From Takakia lepidozioides (Eukaryota > Streptophyta > Takakiopsida > Takakiales > Takakiaceae), in NCBI GenBank assembly GCA_030704615.1, contig CM060734.1:42054042-42118041 (forward strand): DNA of 64,000 nt, written 5' to 3'. The first letter of the stretch is position 1. Every line of letters starts with the position of its first letter. The notes under the pieces were generated by a model. It did not search any database. It saw only the letters and a program-made list of their open reading frames with translations, and was not told the origin of the DNA. The position numbers and the translations under genes are program-made. Of the stretch, positions 45,101 through 58,181 are shown in pieces.

Positions 45101-48100
45101 GATATCCTGCCGTCCCGCCCCTCCCTTCATGCGGTAATACTCTTCCCCCGAAAAACATGACTGCTGTCAGACGATATTACACCAATGGAAAACTTTAGTA
45201 ACCAAGACTCAAATTTCCTTGATAGGAGGGCAGGCAAACAGAAACGAATGGAGAGAAAGAATGAATGCGAGCAAGTGAGACAAAGACAGAATGCAAGAAA
45301 CTTTAATGCCAACAGGAAGCTCAAAGAACTTATGGGACAAACAAAAGACAAGATAGAATGAACAGAAAAGCAGTGGCACCCCAAAAACTGGCCACCACAA
45401 CCACAGAGAAAGAGAAAGGTACTAAGAAAGGAGGGAGGGATTGCCATGAACACTTCAACAATCTGCACAGACAAGAAAGGCGTGAGGAAAGATGAAATAA
45501 AGGAGGGGGGCTTATGGAAAGACACACAGACACACACATAAAAGAGCGAACATACATTCATCCCCCAAAGGAGGGAGGGATGGAAGGCTGGGAGGGAGAG
45601 GGATGAGCTAGAACATGCCTCTTCTTCTACAAATGAGCGGTCATCATCATCATACTTCTCGAAGTCCTTGCCATGATGGGGGCCCCGGATATTCTCTAAA
45701 CTGGGACGTGTCCGCTCATCCTCACTGGGGTAGTCAATCTCATGGGCAAGAAACCATTCTTCGTCTTCAATAGGTTGCCGGTGGTAGCCCGGATCATCAT
45801 CATCCTCATAAGTATCTGAGTCCCAATAGTCATCAGGATAATCTACGGCTGACTCACTCTGGCCATCGCCTGCCGTTGCGAACCCAGACAGGAGCTCAGA
45901 AGTTTCCTCAACAATGCCATGGCTGACTGATGGGCGTGCAGATGTGCTCAACCGGCGAGACCCTACCCCAACCACATAGTGTTACTTTAGAACAACGCTT
46001 GAAACTTCGAAGAACAGAACAATCAGTCAAATGCAGACACCACAGAAAGCAAAGGCACACTCCAATCGCCACCTAGTAATGGTCAGGGCATAACAAAGAA
46101 GCGTTGAGACATGGTGAAACTCTACTTTGTCTATGAAATCCTAAATCTGACAATATAAAACAAGCAGCGATATTTAATGTTAGACTAGCAGACAACCATG
46201 GTTGGAACTCCTCAAGTTCAGGCCAGAACAATCATGGAGCCACCACATGGAGCATAAGGTAAAAGGAAATGCCAATGATTGACAATATCGAAGGTTACTG
46301 TTCCTAGAGACAGTAAGTCACTGAGGACAGGCTAAGACAACGAAACTACAAACATGTGCCAAATCCATGTACCTGATGAAGAGATATCCTGGCCGACAGG
46401 AATGTCAAGATATGAGCCCAGTCCAAAGGGAATAGCCTCTGACGGACAAGCAGTGCTCGCCAAAGCCACGCCCTCTGAACTTGTTCTTCCTCCCCCTTCA
46501 CTCCAGCCATCCTTCCCTAACACTTGAGGGGACTTCGGCTCAACCGATCGAAGACGAACAGGTGGTAGCCTAGGAAGCTCCTCCTGACCAATGTTTGGAG
46601 CTACAACAGTAACCTTCAAATCTGTGCTCCTGATACCTTTCTCTCCTTCCTGTGCTATCCCCACTAGCTGTCCTCCCCCCTGATCTTGAGACACACCTGC
46701 ACCTTGTGATCCACGGTGTTCAGAGGACTCTTGTTCACTGGCACTTTTGTATGACTCTAGGTCTAACCCACCATCCTGGCAGCTCTGGCCTCCATCAGCA
46801 GCAAGGACCCTCATTCCTTCCTCAACACACCATGCTTCTGAATCTGGTATCATTGAAACACTCGTCTCACTGAGGGGATATGGAAAGGTAGTTTTGATGG
46901 GTACATCCTTCCACCCAGCCCCTTTAAGACCACTGCTGTTATTGTCTCTCAAGCCATTTTCTACCATGCCTTTGTCCCTGGAGAGTGCCGCCAAACCCCC
47001 TCCCCCACTTTGACCATAATACAGCAGATCTGCTTCCTCGATAAATCCATGAAGGAACGGACTTCTGTCATGGTAAGATGGAACTCGCTCTTTTGGAACC
47101 TCTCTCTTGTCATTCATTGCCGCAGCCTTCTCTGGTGCCTGTGACCCCTGGTTGTCCTGTTGCAAACAATGAACTCAATCTCAAAGTGGATTAACCCAAT
47201 ACCTGTCGCATTATCAATATCTCACCTATCAATACATGAAAACGACACCATTATATGACTTCAGAAACTCTATTCTATCATTTACTTCTCATATGGAGGA
47301 AAATAGCACATTACAGTTTTCTGAAGCACGCTGCTGAAACACTTCATGCACCTCAACACAAACATACTACTGCTGTACAATAGATTGACTCGTGATAGCT
47401 TCAGGCAGTGACACAGAGCTGAGAAAACATACAACGCTATAGACTCAAGAACAGGAGATCCATGGCCTTGCTTAATGCCACTGAAAACTCCAGAGTTGGA
47501 TAGACCAGTAAGCAGTACAAGCCTACCTTGATAGCTCTATCTTGCTGTGACACCCCCTTGTCTTGTTGAACCTCCACCCTCCTTGCACCCAAAGCTCTTC
47601 CTTTCTCTCGATTGAGTAATGGTTTGTCAGACTTCTTTGGCTCCCATCTCTTCACAAATCAAAGACCGAGTCAGGCAGCGTTTGGGAAATATTCATGATT
47701 ACAAGTAGAAATACATTTCAACATCCAGACTTCAATCGGAGATAGTTGCACATACAATCTATGCATCTATTGGCAGTGGATACCGAGTCCCATCTGCAGT
47801 ATGATGAATGTTTTTATCATGTCCTCTCGCTTAAGTTAACAGCTTTCAATTAAAAAAACTCCTCGGCGGCCCCACACACCTGCTTTAGAGCTTCTACCTT
47901 CCCCCGTGGGGGTTCAAATGTGCCTTGCTGGAAACCAATGTCTCGTGCAACTGTCACCCCCTTCTCCACTCGCACGGGGAGATCTCCCCCTGTTTCTTCA
48001 GCATTGACTCCTATGCTCTCTTGTGGAAAGAAACTTGTATCCATCTCCTTCTTTTGTAGAGCAGCAGTTTTCCTGTTGGAAGAGCTTGGTTGGACTTCTG

Positions 48101-49245
48101 CATCAATTTGGACAAGCTCTGCCTGCATGGTCCCAAAAATGTATATATTTCAATTTGTCCACATGGAGCTTGAAATGACCTTCTTAGAGTGCAATGCAGT
48201 GTCAATGTTCTGCCATACTGTGGTAGTACATGGACAATCCACAGTCACTAAGAAGGGTGTGATTACTATCAATTTTCCTGATGCTTCCAGAGGAACCTCC
48301 ATGTGAACGGAGAGAGGGACATACAGAGAAGTAAGCCATAGGAGAAAAGAAAGTTAGATAGGAATTTAGCACGTCTAACAGGATTCAAGAGGGAAATGAA
48401 CTACAAGAAAAAACCAAAGAATGCTTCAGATGAGCCCAAACATTGCTCAGAGACAAAGTGCATCCCCACCAGAGCCCTACAAACTTGGACCCTGCAATAT
48501 GTATGGAGCACCCCAATACCAGCTTCAGTGGTATGGTCCCACCTATCATAACATACAACTACATAAAGTATTTCTGCATATGGGATAGCTGGACAAAGAG
48601 GCATGACAGGACAGCATTACTGTTGACCCTTGAAGTTCTTACCGGAGTCAATATATTTTCAGGCAAAACTGCCACCATTTCAGACACTGGAGCATGAGTG
48701 ACTGGAAGCAGTGAATCCCCCTTCTTTCTTTGCCCCATTAAAGGCTTTTCTGACTTGCAAGAATCAAGCTCCTCAACCACAAAGTCCATAAACAAAGCTT
48801 CAGGGTCTTCAACCTTCACTACTGGCCAGACGATGTTCACCTGTGATTGCAGCCTCTCCTTTTCTGGCACCTGGTGACTTGGTGACTGTTGTCTGAACTC
48901 AGTACCAGCTTTCATGTCTGTTTCTAGCCCCCATTTCTTAGTGTCCAGTTTCGGTTTGTGCAATGCAGCTTTCACTGGTAGGCCCTGTTTTTCAGGTATG
49001 AGATCCAGCTTCTTCTGCTGTAATTCTGCTTTCTCCTGCAATGCTTGGAGGTAAATGGTGACATCAAGGTCAAGGTCATCATTAAGGGGGATAGGGAGAG
49101 GCCCATTGGCTTGCTGTCGAGCCCTGAGCTCTGATTTAAGTGCGGTCTCAGCCTTGGTAAAATGGTGGCGATGCAAATACTCCAGGATAATGTTGATAGT
49201 TTCTGTCATTTTCTCTCCACAAAAGCTATCAACCGGACAGGTCAA
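39164..49245 (-). CDS. Plant LisH-DYRK-like protein kinase, copy A
   Basis: About 13 exons with GT-AG borders, one apparently GC-AG: 48643-49245, 47880-48127, 47527-47650, 46373-47160, 45619-45962, 45020-45160, 43417-44361, 42524-42726, 41531-41810, 41242-41349, 40212-40500, 39821-39964, 39164-39352. Start ATG 49245 or, more likely, 49209 (MTETINIILEYLHRHHFTKA, a LisH motif). A long acidic, Ser-rich regulatory part follows, with [20 protein letters not shown] and CFSGEEYYR. The C-terminal kinase has [35 protein letters not shown] (catalytic Lys), [43 protein letters not shown] and [13 protein letters not shown] at the end. The order and the end match the plant-specific DYRK group. DLG replaces DFG, which I believe is normal for this group. 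It should be a cytosolic or nuclear Ser/Thr/Tyr kinase. The frames appear intact. Confidence 0.85.
40985..42160. repeat. LINE-tail words in introns of kinase copy A
   Basis: The word GAATGTACTCATAAGAC followed by TTTGCCATAGCCTTGTGGCC, or a close variant, occurs near 40985-41035, 41125-41220 and 42105-42160. The same word occurs in copy B introns and at 28262-28330. It probably marks the 3' end of a dispersed non-LTR element. Confidence 0.55.
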
Positions 49246-52200
49246 CGAGGAAATGCTGTTCAGATCGAAGCCAGAGCTTCTCCCCTAACCCTAACTCTCA
49301 GCATCGCCATTTCATTAGCGAATATGAGTGATCGGTGAGTATGGAAGCCTCAAATTTGAAGAGTGTATACTTGCTCCTAAGAAGAAGGATCGGGCAGCCT
49401 TCCTCCAAAGGGCCACACTGCTTTCCTACAACAGCCATTTCTGCATATGCCTCCGACGTCATCGCAATTTGTGCATCACTGTTCAAAACCAATCTTTCAC
49501 CCTCTGTTGACAACCTTTACCCATCAACATATTTGCAATTTTCTTGGGAACAGAGAAGGGTCTTTAACCCTAGCGCAGCTGCTCACTTTCACTGCTTTGC
49601 CCCTTCCACAGCTCAGGATGCGGCTCCTGTTATCGCCAGGCACTCAAGTCACCACTGACCAGCTACTAGATACACTACATGTGCACACACAAAGTAACAC
49701 TTGCAGCCAAGTACTTTGGATAGACCAAGATGCGTGAAGACATGTTTCCTGTCTTTAAAGATACAACTTTGCTAAATGGTCTGGTCCCCAAGGTGGATAA
49801 TATGTGAACTGAAGCCTTCAAGAGACTGAGCAGTGTCAATCAGGAGGAATAAAGAGGGAATAGATATCGTGCTAGAATAGCAAACCATGGAGTTGACTGA
49901 AACCACCCTACAGACAGTAGACCGGTGCCCTCTTTCTCAAGTCATGGCTGCTTAACCCCACCAAGTCAGGGAAAAATAAGATTTGTCGGCGGCCAACAGA
50001 CGCCTTAATCTTCCATTGAATGCAGCCCTTTCGAAAGGAGCACTCAAGAAAGCGATCATTGCTCACCCGCTAGCCTTCATCACTCCAAATAAACCACCGC
50101 AAAGAACACAGAAAGGATAACAAAAGACAGAAAAACTTCATCCGTCAGAGCTGGCGCCATTCTCTATCAATCAAACCAGCGAAGCAAAGAGGTGCAAGGT
50201 CAGGATCGCACCGGCATAGCCGGGGAGGCATCAGTCAGAGTCCGAGGCTACATTGCCAATTCCAGCACAGCGAGGATACTCGCACCTCCCGAAAGCATTC
50301 CTTGCAAACACATATCCCTCTCGCATGTTGGAGGTGCCATCACTGAATTCTTGGAGAGGTCAACCGCACTCAAGTGCGATGCATTAGGGCAATTCTGTGG
50401 TTGTTTGCGCGAGCCATAGAGTGGGGAAGAGCGGGAACGAGGAAGGGTGGGAGAGCTGCTTAACCGAGTTCAATTATACGTTTAACTTCTCGTTAGGTCT
50501 CTGATTAATTCACCGTTTTTTATTGTGGCCAATTTTCGCCAAAAGGCTCCATTGCTTTTTGGGCTCCTACCTCACTAAAGGGAAATGAAGGCTTTTTTTC
50601 TAATGAACGAGAGGTTGTCACCAGAAAATACGTACGATTGAGAACGTGGACCTGTTAGAACCTGACAGCTGTCATGTAGCAACATCTCTAGAGGTGCCAG
50701 CTCATTTTTTTCGCCACGTGGGTGTGCTGGGTAGAGTACACAAGTACCACTCGTGCTACTTTTGAAGAATGAGAATAAAATAACAAAAGAATTAAAACAC
50801 TGGTCTGATAAGTGAATCAGTCTGTGACAGTTCCGTTCCTCTTACATATGATTGCTTCCTTTTTTTTTTCCTTCCTTTTTACTTCAATTTGTAGGAATAA
50901 AATGCAAATTCATGAACCAGCTGAGTCATCCAAGTATAATACAATCAACAAAAGGGGTTGGTATACAGCATATTCCCATTTCTCTTGTGCGGCAAAGTCA
51001 TTTGTTTTTCAAAAGAAGAAGAGGCCAGAAAATGTATCAATGGGGTGAAAAAAAACCACAAAAGCCATGGAAAAAAAGAAAAAAGAAACAAAAATGTGGA
51101 TGCATTGCCAAAGTACTTAAATTATGGTGTGGTTTGACCCTGAAGAGCTACTGGCCCTGTCCCCTGTTTTATAACTCTTTAAAAGAGGAGCTACTGCCTT
51201 CCAGTGGAAGGTGGCCAACTATATGACATCCGACTTGTGGTTTAAACCCACACCCACTATTCGAACTTTGTATGCATTTACCACTAGGCTAAACGTTCAT
51301 ATCTTCACCATGGAGGCTTATTACTGACCACATAGAGCCAAAGTGAGCACTAAAAAACCAAGCAGCCTGGGGGCAGAGCGGCGGAAAGCACTGAAACAAA
51401 CTAGCAGAAGAGAAAAGCAACACCAAAGAATAGCAGGCCAAAGAAGCACCAGAAAGAAGATGGCCCAGGGAGCATTAGAACAGCAGGCCAACCAAGGCCA
51501 GCAGAGAAGAGAAAACAGGGCAAAAACCACTTAGGAACAGGGAGAATGAAGCAGGGCCAGGAAAGCCAAATATCTAAATTTAAAGTCAGAAAAACAGACT
51601 CAAAATTTAATCTGAGTTTAAATTTGGAGTCACGCACATGTGCATGCCACGAGTTGATGTCCCCTTTCTTCACTTTCAATAGGCGAATTCCCATTCTTTG
51701 AGGAGCTTGTCCACCCAAGAAATGTTTTTGTGGGAAAGACGGGAGCAGAATGATGGTAAAGTTCAAAGGGAATTACTCTAAACTGTAGGCTCCAGCAGTA
51801 GTATATGGCCAAAAAACCTGCGAAGTGAGGAATTAAGATGTGGTGCAAATTCAAGGTACACTAATTTGAACCGGGTTGTATACGACTGGATGTCCAAAAT
51901 CACTCATCATACGCCTGCAAGTCGCAATAGACAAATTTCTACCACGTTGGCATTGAAAGAAGTTGCATACATGACTTGGGTTGAGCGTCGATTTTTTTGC
52001 AGTTTTTAAAATTTTTGAGAAAAATAACTAGAAATTACAAAAAGTTACTTGAGTTGCGTAATTATATTATATTTAAATATAAATTATTATTCTGTCTCTC
52101 ATAATTAGGTGAATAGTGGGCGTCGTTTTAATCACTCATTATATAATTAATATCTACAAAATATTCTGATTGCATGATTACGTGTAATATTCAGCAATGA

Positions 52201-52480
52201 AAATTTACAAATTTATAAAATTTCAAATTTGAAACTTGTTGTGTGGCATGTTATATGATTGGATTATATATGAAGGTATGGGAAGGATGAAGTGGAAGAG
52301 AAGGATGTCGTTAAGTGTGAAGTAAGGTGTGTGATGTGGAGTATGAGAGTGATGAAGGATTGTTGATGCACACCAAGTCACTGGAATATTATGATGGAGG
52401 ATTTAGCAAGCACAAGTGTATCTGATAAGAGTGTTTTGAAGGCATATGAGCAGATGACAAGGTTTAAAACTCGACCACAT
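49246..52480. other. Intergenic DNA upstream of kinase copy A
   Basis: Must contain the promoter of the minus-strand kinase gene, probably within the first kilobase. I found no certain core element. Plus-strand frames at 49328-49737 and 50192-50419 are short and unrecognised. The stretch 51950-52280 is very AT-rich. Confidence 0.5.
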
Positions 52481-52489
52481 GCTGACATC

Positions 52490-52750
52490 ATCAAAGCTAT
52501 AATTATATCAGACGACATTTTGAACAATTGCCCTGGTGGACATGTATGCTAAATGTGGCATCATCGAGGATGCAAAAGGAGTGTTCGACACTATGGCTGA
52601 ATGAAATGTGGTGTCTTGGAGCACAGTGGTGATCGTTGGATATACCAAGCATGGGTACAACATGGAGGCTTTGAAGACCTATGAACAAAGGATGCGTGAA
52701 GGGGTGAAGCTTTCAGGGTCACATTCAGTTGCGATTGCATTGCGTGCATG
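52490..52750 (+). pseudogene. PPR fragment
   Basis: Plus-strand reading, with frame changes, gives ALVDMYAKCGIIEDAKGVFD, TMAE, NVVSWSTVV, GYTKHGYNMEALKTYEQRMR and EGVK. This is one L-S-P set of a PLS-class PPR protein, of the same family as the 10-15 kb copies. It is isolated and non-functional. Confidence 0.65.
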
Positions 52751-52959
52751 AGCCTAACACTTAAGCTACAGACTAGCAACAATATCATTTAATGATTCAA
52801 ACACTTAGTCGGTCCGAAAGTTAGGAGTTAATGATATGTCCGGTCAAAATCAAAGTCAAATATCTGTGCGCTCCGCTCAGTTACTTGTGTGAAGACGATG
52901 TGTGTGGGATTCCCCATCTGTTTGGACTTAGTAAAAAAAGGAGAGAGAGGCAGGCTAGA

Positions 52960-54265
52960 CTACCGCATGTATATTTCTAACAAAGCTTGTTTTCTTGTCG
53001 TGGTATGATAACAAATTTGTGAATTTGTTGAACTATGTTATGAACCCGGTGGCTGGAAACTGTTTCATTTGAAGGTGGCACTGTGGTGCCCACCGTTTAG
53101 TCCCCACCTCCCCCATTGTGAAGCATAACGAGCAACACATGAGGGGTGTGGATGTGCAAAATCAGTTGTGCAACTATTACTCAGTTCACACCCATGATCA
53201 CAAATGGTGGTACAAGTTGTATTTTTATTTAGTGAACACAGTCTTGGTGAATTTCTACTTTGTTGTACCAGTCTGTCGCGCACCTCACTGTGGTAAGCTC
53301 CCCTTCGAGTCATAGTTACTCGCTTTGATGCGCGCGCCTAACTCCCAAATTGCCCGCCGGACCAACTTGGAGTTTCGGCTGCTCACCGAGGCATAACGGT
53401 CCCCCTCACACTCCCATTCGACCCTCGACCTGTCGGGCTCAGTGGAAATTCCATTTGGTAGATGGCAGTCCGGAACAGATCCCCACACCTTGGTTGCTTT
53501 CCGGCTCGCACACTTACTCACTAGTTTTTGGTCACCAACGGGCTTGCACCGTTCTCGGGGTTACTACTCCCTATATATACTTCTGTAGGTGTCCGCGGGG
53601 GTTCCACAAGTAGCCAAGTCCAAATCTGTTGCACCACCACTTAGACCCTCGATCGTTCTAGTTGTGAGCCGTGGTGAGTCTTGGCCCACCCACCACGGCC
53701 CCAATGGACCGTGGTGAGTCCCAAGACTCCCCACGACTCCCACCACAAAGGCCTCAGCCTCATGGTGAGTCCTATGCCACCCCCACTACGACTCCCTACG
53801 TTACCACCACCCCTCGTGGAGCCCCCATCACCGCAACCCGGTTTGCGGGGCTCCACCTAGTGAGCTTCTCCGCCTCTTTGAGTGGCTTCAGCCCCCTTTC
53901 CTATTTGCTGCCACTGCCCCCACCACAGGGGCAGACCCTCTTGTGTCCCGACCCCCCGCCCTAAAGGCAAAGGGCCGCGTCACAGTCCTTTATGAAATGC
54001 ATGGGTCAGACCTCCCCATCACATCTTCTTTTCAATTTGGAGATCGTTAAATGACTAATTGCCGGGTGGCTTGGTCTAGGGAGAACAATTCGGCTTGGGG
54101 TGTTGTGTCCAAATCCACGAGCCCTTCACTTTTCCCTGAAGAGCTCTAGAATGAAGAAATGCATGGAGTGTGGTTGCAGGCAAAGATACTACTGCCACGT
54201 CTGTGGAGATATGTTTGTGTGTTTGGGTGCATGTTTTGTGAAGCGTCAGAACAAGGGACTTTGAT
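52960..54265 (+). mobile_element. piggyBac-like transposase relic with an insertion
   Basis: The first part (about 52975-53265) has FLSWYDNKFVNLL, then NEQHMRGVDVQNQLCNYYSV and HKWWYKLYFYLVNTVLVNFY, which fits the end of the piggyBac/PGBD catalytic domain (M-x-G-V-D...Y-Y...K-W-W). The second part (about 54000-54265) ends in the cysteine-rich domain KKCMECGCRQRYYCHVCGDM followed by FVCLGACFVKRQNKG and a stop. Between them, about 53290-54000, lies unrelated GC-rich DNA with GTGGTGAGTC repeats. The upstream catalytic residues are not visible. Confidence 0.65.
53290..54000. repeat. GC-rich insertion with CGTGGTGAGTC words
   Basis: Interrupts the piggyBac-like relic. The words GTGGTGAGTC and related AYGGTGAGTC (Y is C or T) occur at about 53670, 53710 and 53762, and the composition is far more GC-rich than the flanks. 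The exact borders and any target duplication are uncertain. Confidence 0.45.
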
Positions 54266-54640
54266 GTGGATTAGTTCCAAGTGCTAATTGTTTTGGGTTG
54301 TTTGTAACTGCAGAGAGATAGCATGTGCATCTAAAAAGGTTTATGTTTCTGTGCACTTCTTTTCTTTCAAAGTAGTTTGTCTTTGTCTCATTCTGTACAC
54401 CCTACTTATTTTAGAAGTAGGGGGGTTTATGCTAGGTCTCTGCATGAAGAGGTTTTATTAGGATATATGTATTTTTTGCTCAATTATTAGCTATTAATAC
54501 AACAACTCAAATAAGTTCCCTTCATTGCCATTCGGCAGGAGCAAACCCAAGGTCACTTAGTCACTTAGTCTTAGTGATACCAACATAGAGTGAGAGGAAC
54601 AAGCCATTCCATACAAGCCGTGGCAGGATCAGGACAAGAG

Positions 54641-55120
54641 TCAATGACTGAGATGTCTAAGATTCTGATTGTAAAGAGCGGCAGAGAAATTGAGCATTTG
54701 TGAGAAAACCAGCAGGAGCCGAGAATCAAGGTTTCCCAGTTTCGAAGTTACATAGATTACCTGGCAGTGCCTCTCCCCAATACCCCCCACCTTTCCAAGC
54801 TGGAATAGACCAGTCCATGATATGTACCCCAAGCCGGGATTCCAAAATCTGGGACAAAGACACATGGGCAGGAATTTTACCTGTCTAAAGATAAGGCAAA
54901 TTCTGCCAATGCCAATGCCAACAATAGTCCTGGGGCCAAAAACATGGAATCTATTGAATGGGATTTTCCAAATGTACACAAATCTACAAGGAAGGTTATC
55001 AAGTTCCACCAAACATAATGTTTGTGACATAGGGCCCTTATTGAGGACATAAATTGGTTTGTCGAGAGTCCCACACAATTCAATGGTAGCAACTGAGGCA
55101 ATGTGCCGCAAATGGCTCAT
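54641..55120 (-). other. Unrecognised 159-codon open frame
   Basis: A single open frame beginning MSHLRHIASVATIELCGTLD. Its hydrophobic, Cys/Trp/Leu-containing composition does not match any family I know. It lies between the piggyBac relic and the 3' flank of kinase copy B. It may be chance or a fragment of an unrecognised element. Confidence 0.2.
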
Positions 55121-55669
55121 ACGTAACTCCTTAAAGACATAATATTATATTATCGTCACAAGCTACACATTTGTGAAAAACAGTGCTTAATTCTACGTTA
55201 CACAGAGATCATGCACAAGGCAAGTGCATCATACCGTGATGCTGTATGAACCCCTCGTGCTTTAACTGAAAGGGGTGCTATGAAGGTTACACTCAACACT
55301 TCCCTCCAGTCTTAACCCCAACTCAATCGGGGTCTGAATCTCATCTCAGGAATCCTATGGTTCTATCGGTAATGGAGCTTCATAGAGGACCAATTCTACG
55401 CAGGCCAAGTTTCACCAATGTACTCTTGGGTTTGACCTACAAGTCACTCTGCACCCTATTTTGCTAGAACTAATTTTTTCTCTGTGGACCCTACTGTAAA
55501 AGAGGTACAATGTCTCCTGGCTCTTATAAGACAGGACAGCAGTGACGATACGAAAGAACAACAATTTCAAGACATTGCCCTTTGGAATATGCTACAAGAG
55601 AGGAAGAGAGTTGCACGAAAAAAAAAAGGGATGGAAAAAGATGATGCAGATGAAAGAATGATGCTGCAT

Positions 55670-58149
55670 CTATGAAGAGATAGGTTCATATGGGTATGAG
55701 AGCCAAGGATGTTTCAGGGCCTCGCTAGCAGTTGGACGAGTGGTGGAGTTGATCTGCAGAAGGTAGCCCATAAATTCTGTAAAACATTGGTCACCCATGG
55801 GCAGTCGATGAGCCAGGGATGTCTTCTTTGGCAGCAGGTACTCCAACTGGTCCGTATCCTGATATACACACATGGCCTATGAATGAACAGATGTTGCTAA
55901 GACAAGAATGTCATTTGATCTGGTTTGCAGTGGTGGTGCGTAAACAGTCCAGAGAAAGAAGATCATGAATTACTAGGGTGCTGGTTGTCGAGACCACCCC
56001 TGCAACTATGGAGTCTGTTACCACATGGGGGATAGGACGTCATCAACATTTTTTGAGGTCCTCAATCCACTTGGTCACAAATCTACAGTACGCAGCCAGT
56101 CTCTCTGCAGGTCATGTGAGCAAACCCAAATCTGCTTGGTACTTTCAGAATCCTTCTGCATGATTTAATGCAAACCATAACCTCTTGACACGGGACAACA
56201 CGGAGTTGACCACCTGAGAAACTACGGAATTACCTGATTCCGCTCATAAAGCATGTGGTTTTTGGTGAAGAATTTGTGTGTGTCACGCCCTTTTGATAGG
56301 AGCTCTGGGTCAATAGGTCCCAGAATGCCTACCACTCGTGCTAGAAGTGTGGCCAATGAATCATTTTGGAACAGTACCTGTGGAGACCACACTGGTGATG
56401 TTACTTTTCACATTGCCAGAATTTACGATGCTTTTAGAACCATGTAGCATACTGACATCAGAGTACATCTACATACAACATGTGCTGCACATGAAGCTGC
56501 TTAACACTAACATGATGAACCCTGAAGGACATGTTGGCATCCACAAACAACAAATTACGATTACCGACACGTAAAAGCACCTGATAAGCAGTCTGTTCAC
56601 AGGGGTAAAAGAAAGGACTCACATTCCCAGAGCAAAGCTCTGCAATGATACAACCAAGGGACCACATGTCAATCTTTTGGTCATAGGGAAGACCCAGAAT
56701 AACTTCAGGTGCCCGGTATGACCGTGACTGCACGTAAGAGCAGAGGTGATCGGTCTGGAAGCAACTACTGCCGAAGTCAATCACTTTGACTTCACAGCGA
56801 CTGTAGCTCTTCACCAGAATGTTCTCGGGCTTCAAGTCACAGTGAATCAATCCCAGCCCATGGATGAACTCCAACGCTTCCAAACACTGCCGTGTTATTG
56901 ACTGTTCCACATCACCCTGATTAGGTTACATCAACCTAAAGCCTTTCTACAGAGACTATGAAATGATAGGACAGAAAACCAAGGACACAACGTATGTGGG
57001 AGAAAGAGAGAAGAACATCAAATGTAAAGGGTTACATGGTGACACAGTTCCACATGAAAAGACTCCTAGTGTCCGTAGGAGACGGCCTGCCTCATGCAGG
57101 TAAGCTGCACTTCTGGTCCTTAAAAGCCAAAGGCTTCTGCAAAGGACAAGGTATCTCTAAAGGAACAGTACTATCCGCCCTTCATCATAGTATGGAGGGT
57201 AGGAGAGAAAGAAAGGATGATCTATCTCCATACACTTGGAAAGTCCTACCCTCACAAGGTGTACTAGGCCAGTGCCCTTGCAATATGTAGACTGCTAAAC
57301 AACACAAACCCTCAAAAGGGGGGTGCAGCACGTTGGAAAAGGTAGGAGGCATTTATTGCAGGAACCTTCTCAGATCCTCACCAATCCTGCTCTTGTCTTG
57401 CTTGTCAGGATATACATTACATCCAGTAGAGCCTAGGCGGCCCATGAAATATATGTGTGTGTGAGAGAATGTACTCATAAGACGTTTGCCGTAGTCTTGT
57501 GGCCATTGACCCTGCGCCCAGTTTGAGCAGAACACAAAGGGACAGATACTACCTTTGTCAGGGGCTCACGCCGGCAGTATGACTTACCTTGATCCGAGTT
57601 TTCCAGATATCCTCTAGAAATCCCTTTACACAAGCATCAATCTGACGTGTGTGATTTGCCCAATAACTAGGCCCCAAAAGGGCCTGGGCTTTTGGCTGCG
57701 TGTGTGAGAGAATGTACTCATAAGACGTTGTTTGCCGTAGCCTTGAGGCCATTGACCCCGCGCCCAGTTTGAGCGGAACACAAAGGGACAGAACCTACCT
57801 CTGTCAGGGGCTGAAGTTGGTAGTAAGACTTACCTTGGTATAAAGCATTGATCCGGGTTTTCCAGATATCCTCTAGAAATCCCTTCACACAAGCATCAAT
57901 CTGCTGTGTCTGGCTTGCCAAATAACTAGGCCCCAGAAGGGCCCGGGCTTTTGGCTCAGCCTCCTTTCAAAGTTGGTAAACAGAGGTACAGGCACAATTC
58001 CCTTAATAGATTTGAGGAGAGCGTCTCTCTGGTGAGAGAACCCCGGACAGTGAATCAGGAAATGAATATTGTCTTCGGGTTGCCCACCCAACGGGCAATT
58101 GCACTCTCCCTTTCCTCTCTGCTTCTGTTTGCTGTTCAAAGGTAGACTC

Positions 58150-58181
<32 letters not shown>

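Noticed and set aside
51343-51534. A Lys/Gln-rich 63-codon frame
   Set aside because: Low-complexity purine-rich sequence; no start context or homology.
53671-53964. Pro-rich plus-strand frame as a gene
   Set aside because: It lies in the GC-rich insertion and is built on repeated GTGGTGAGTC words.
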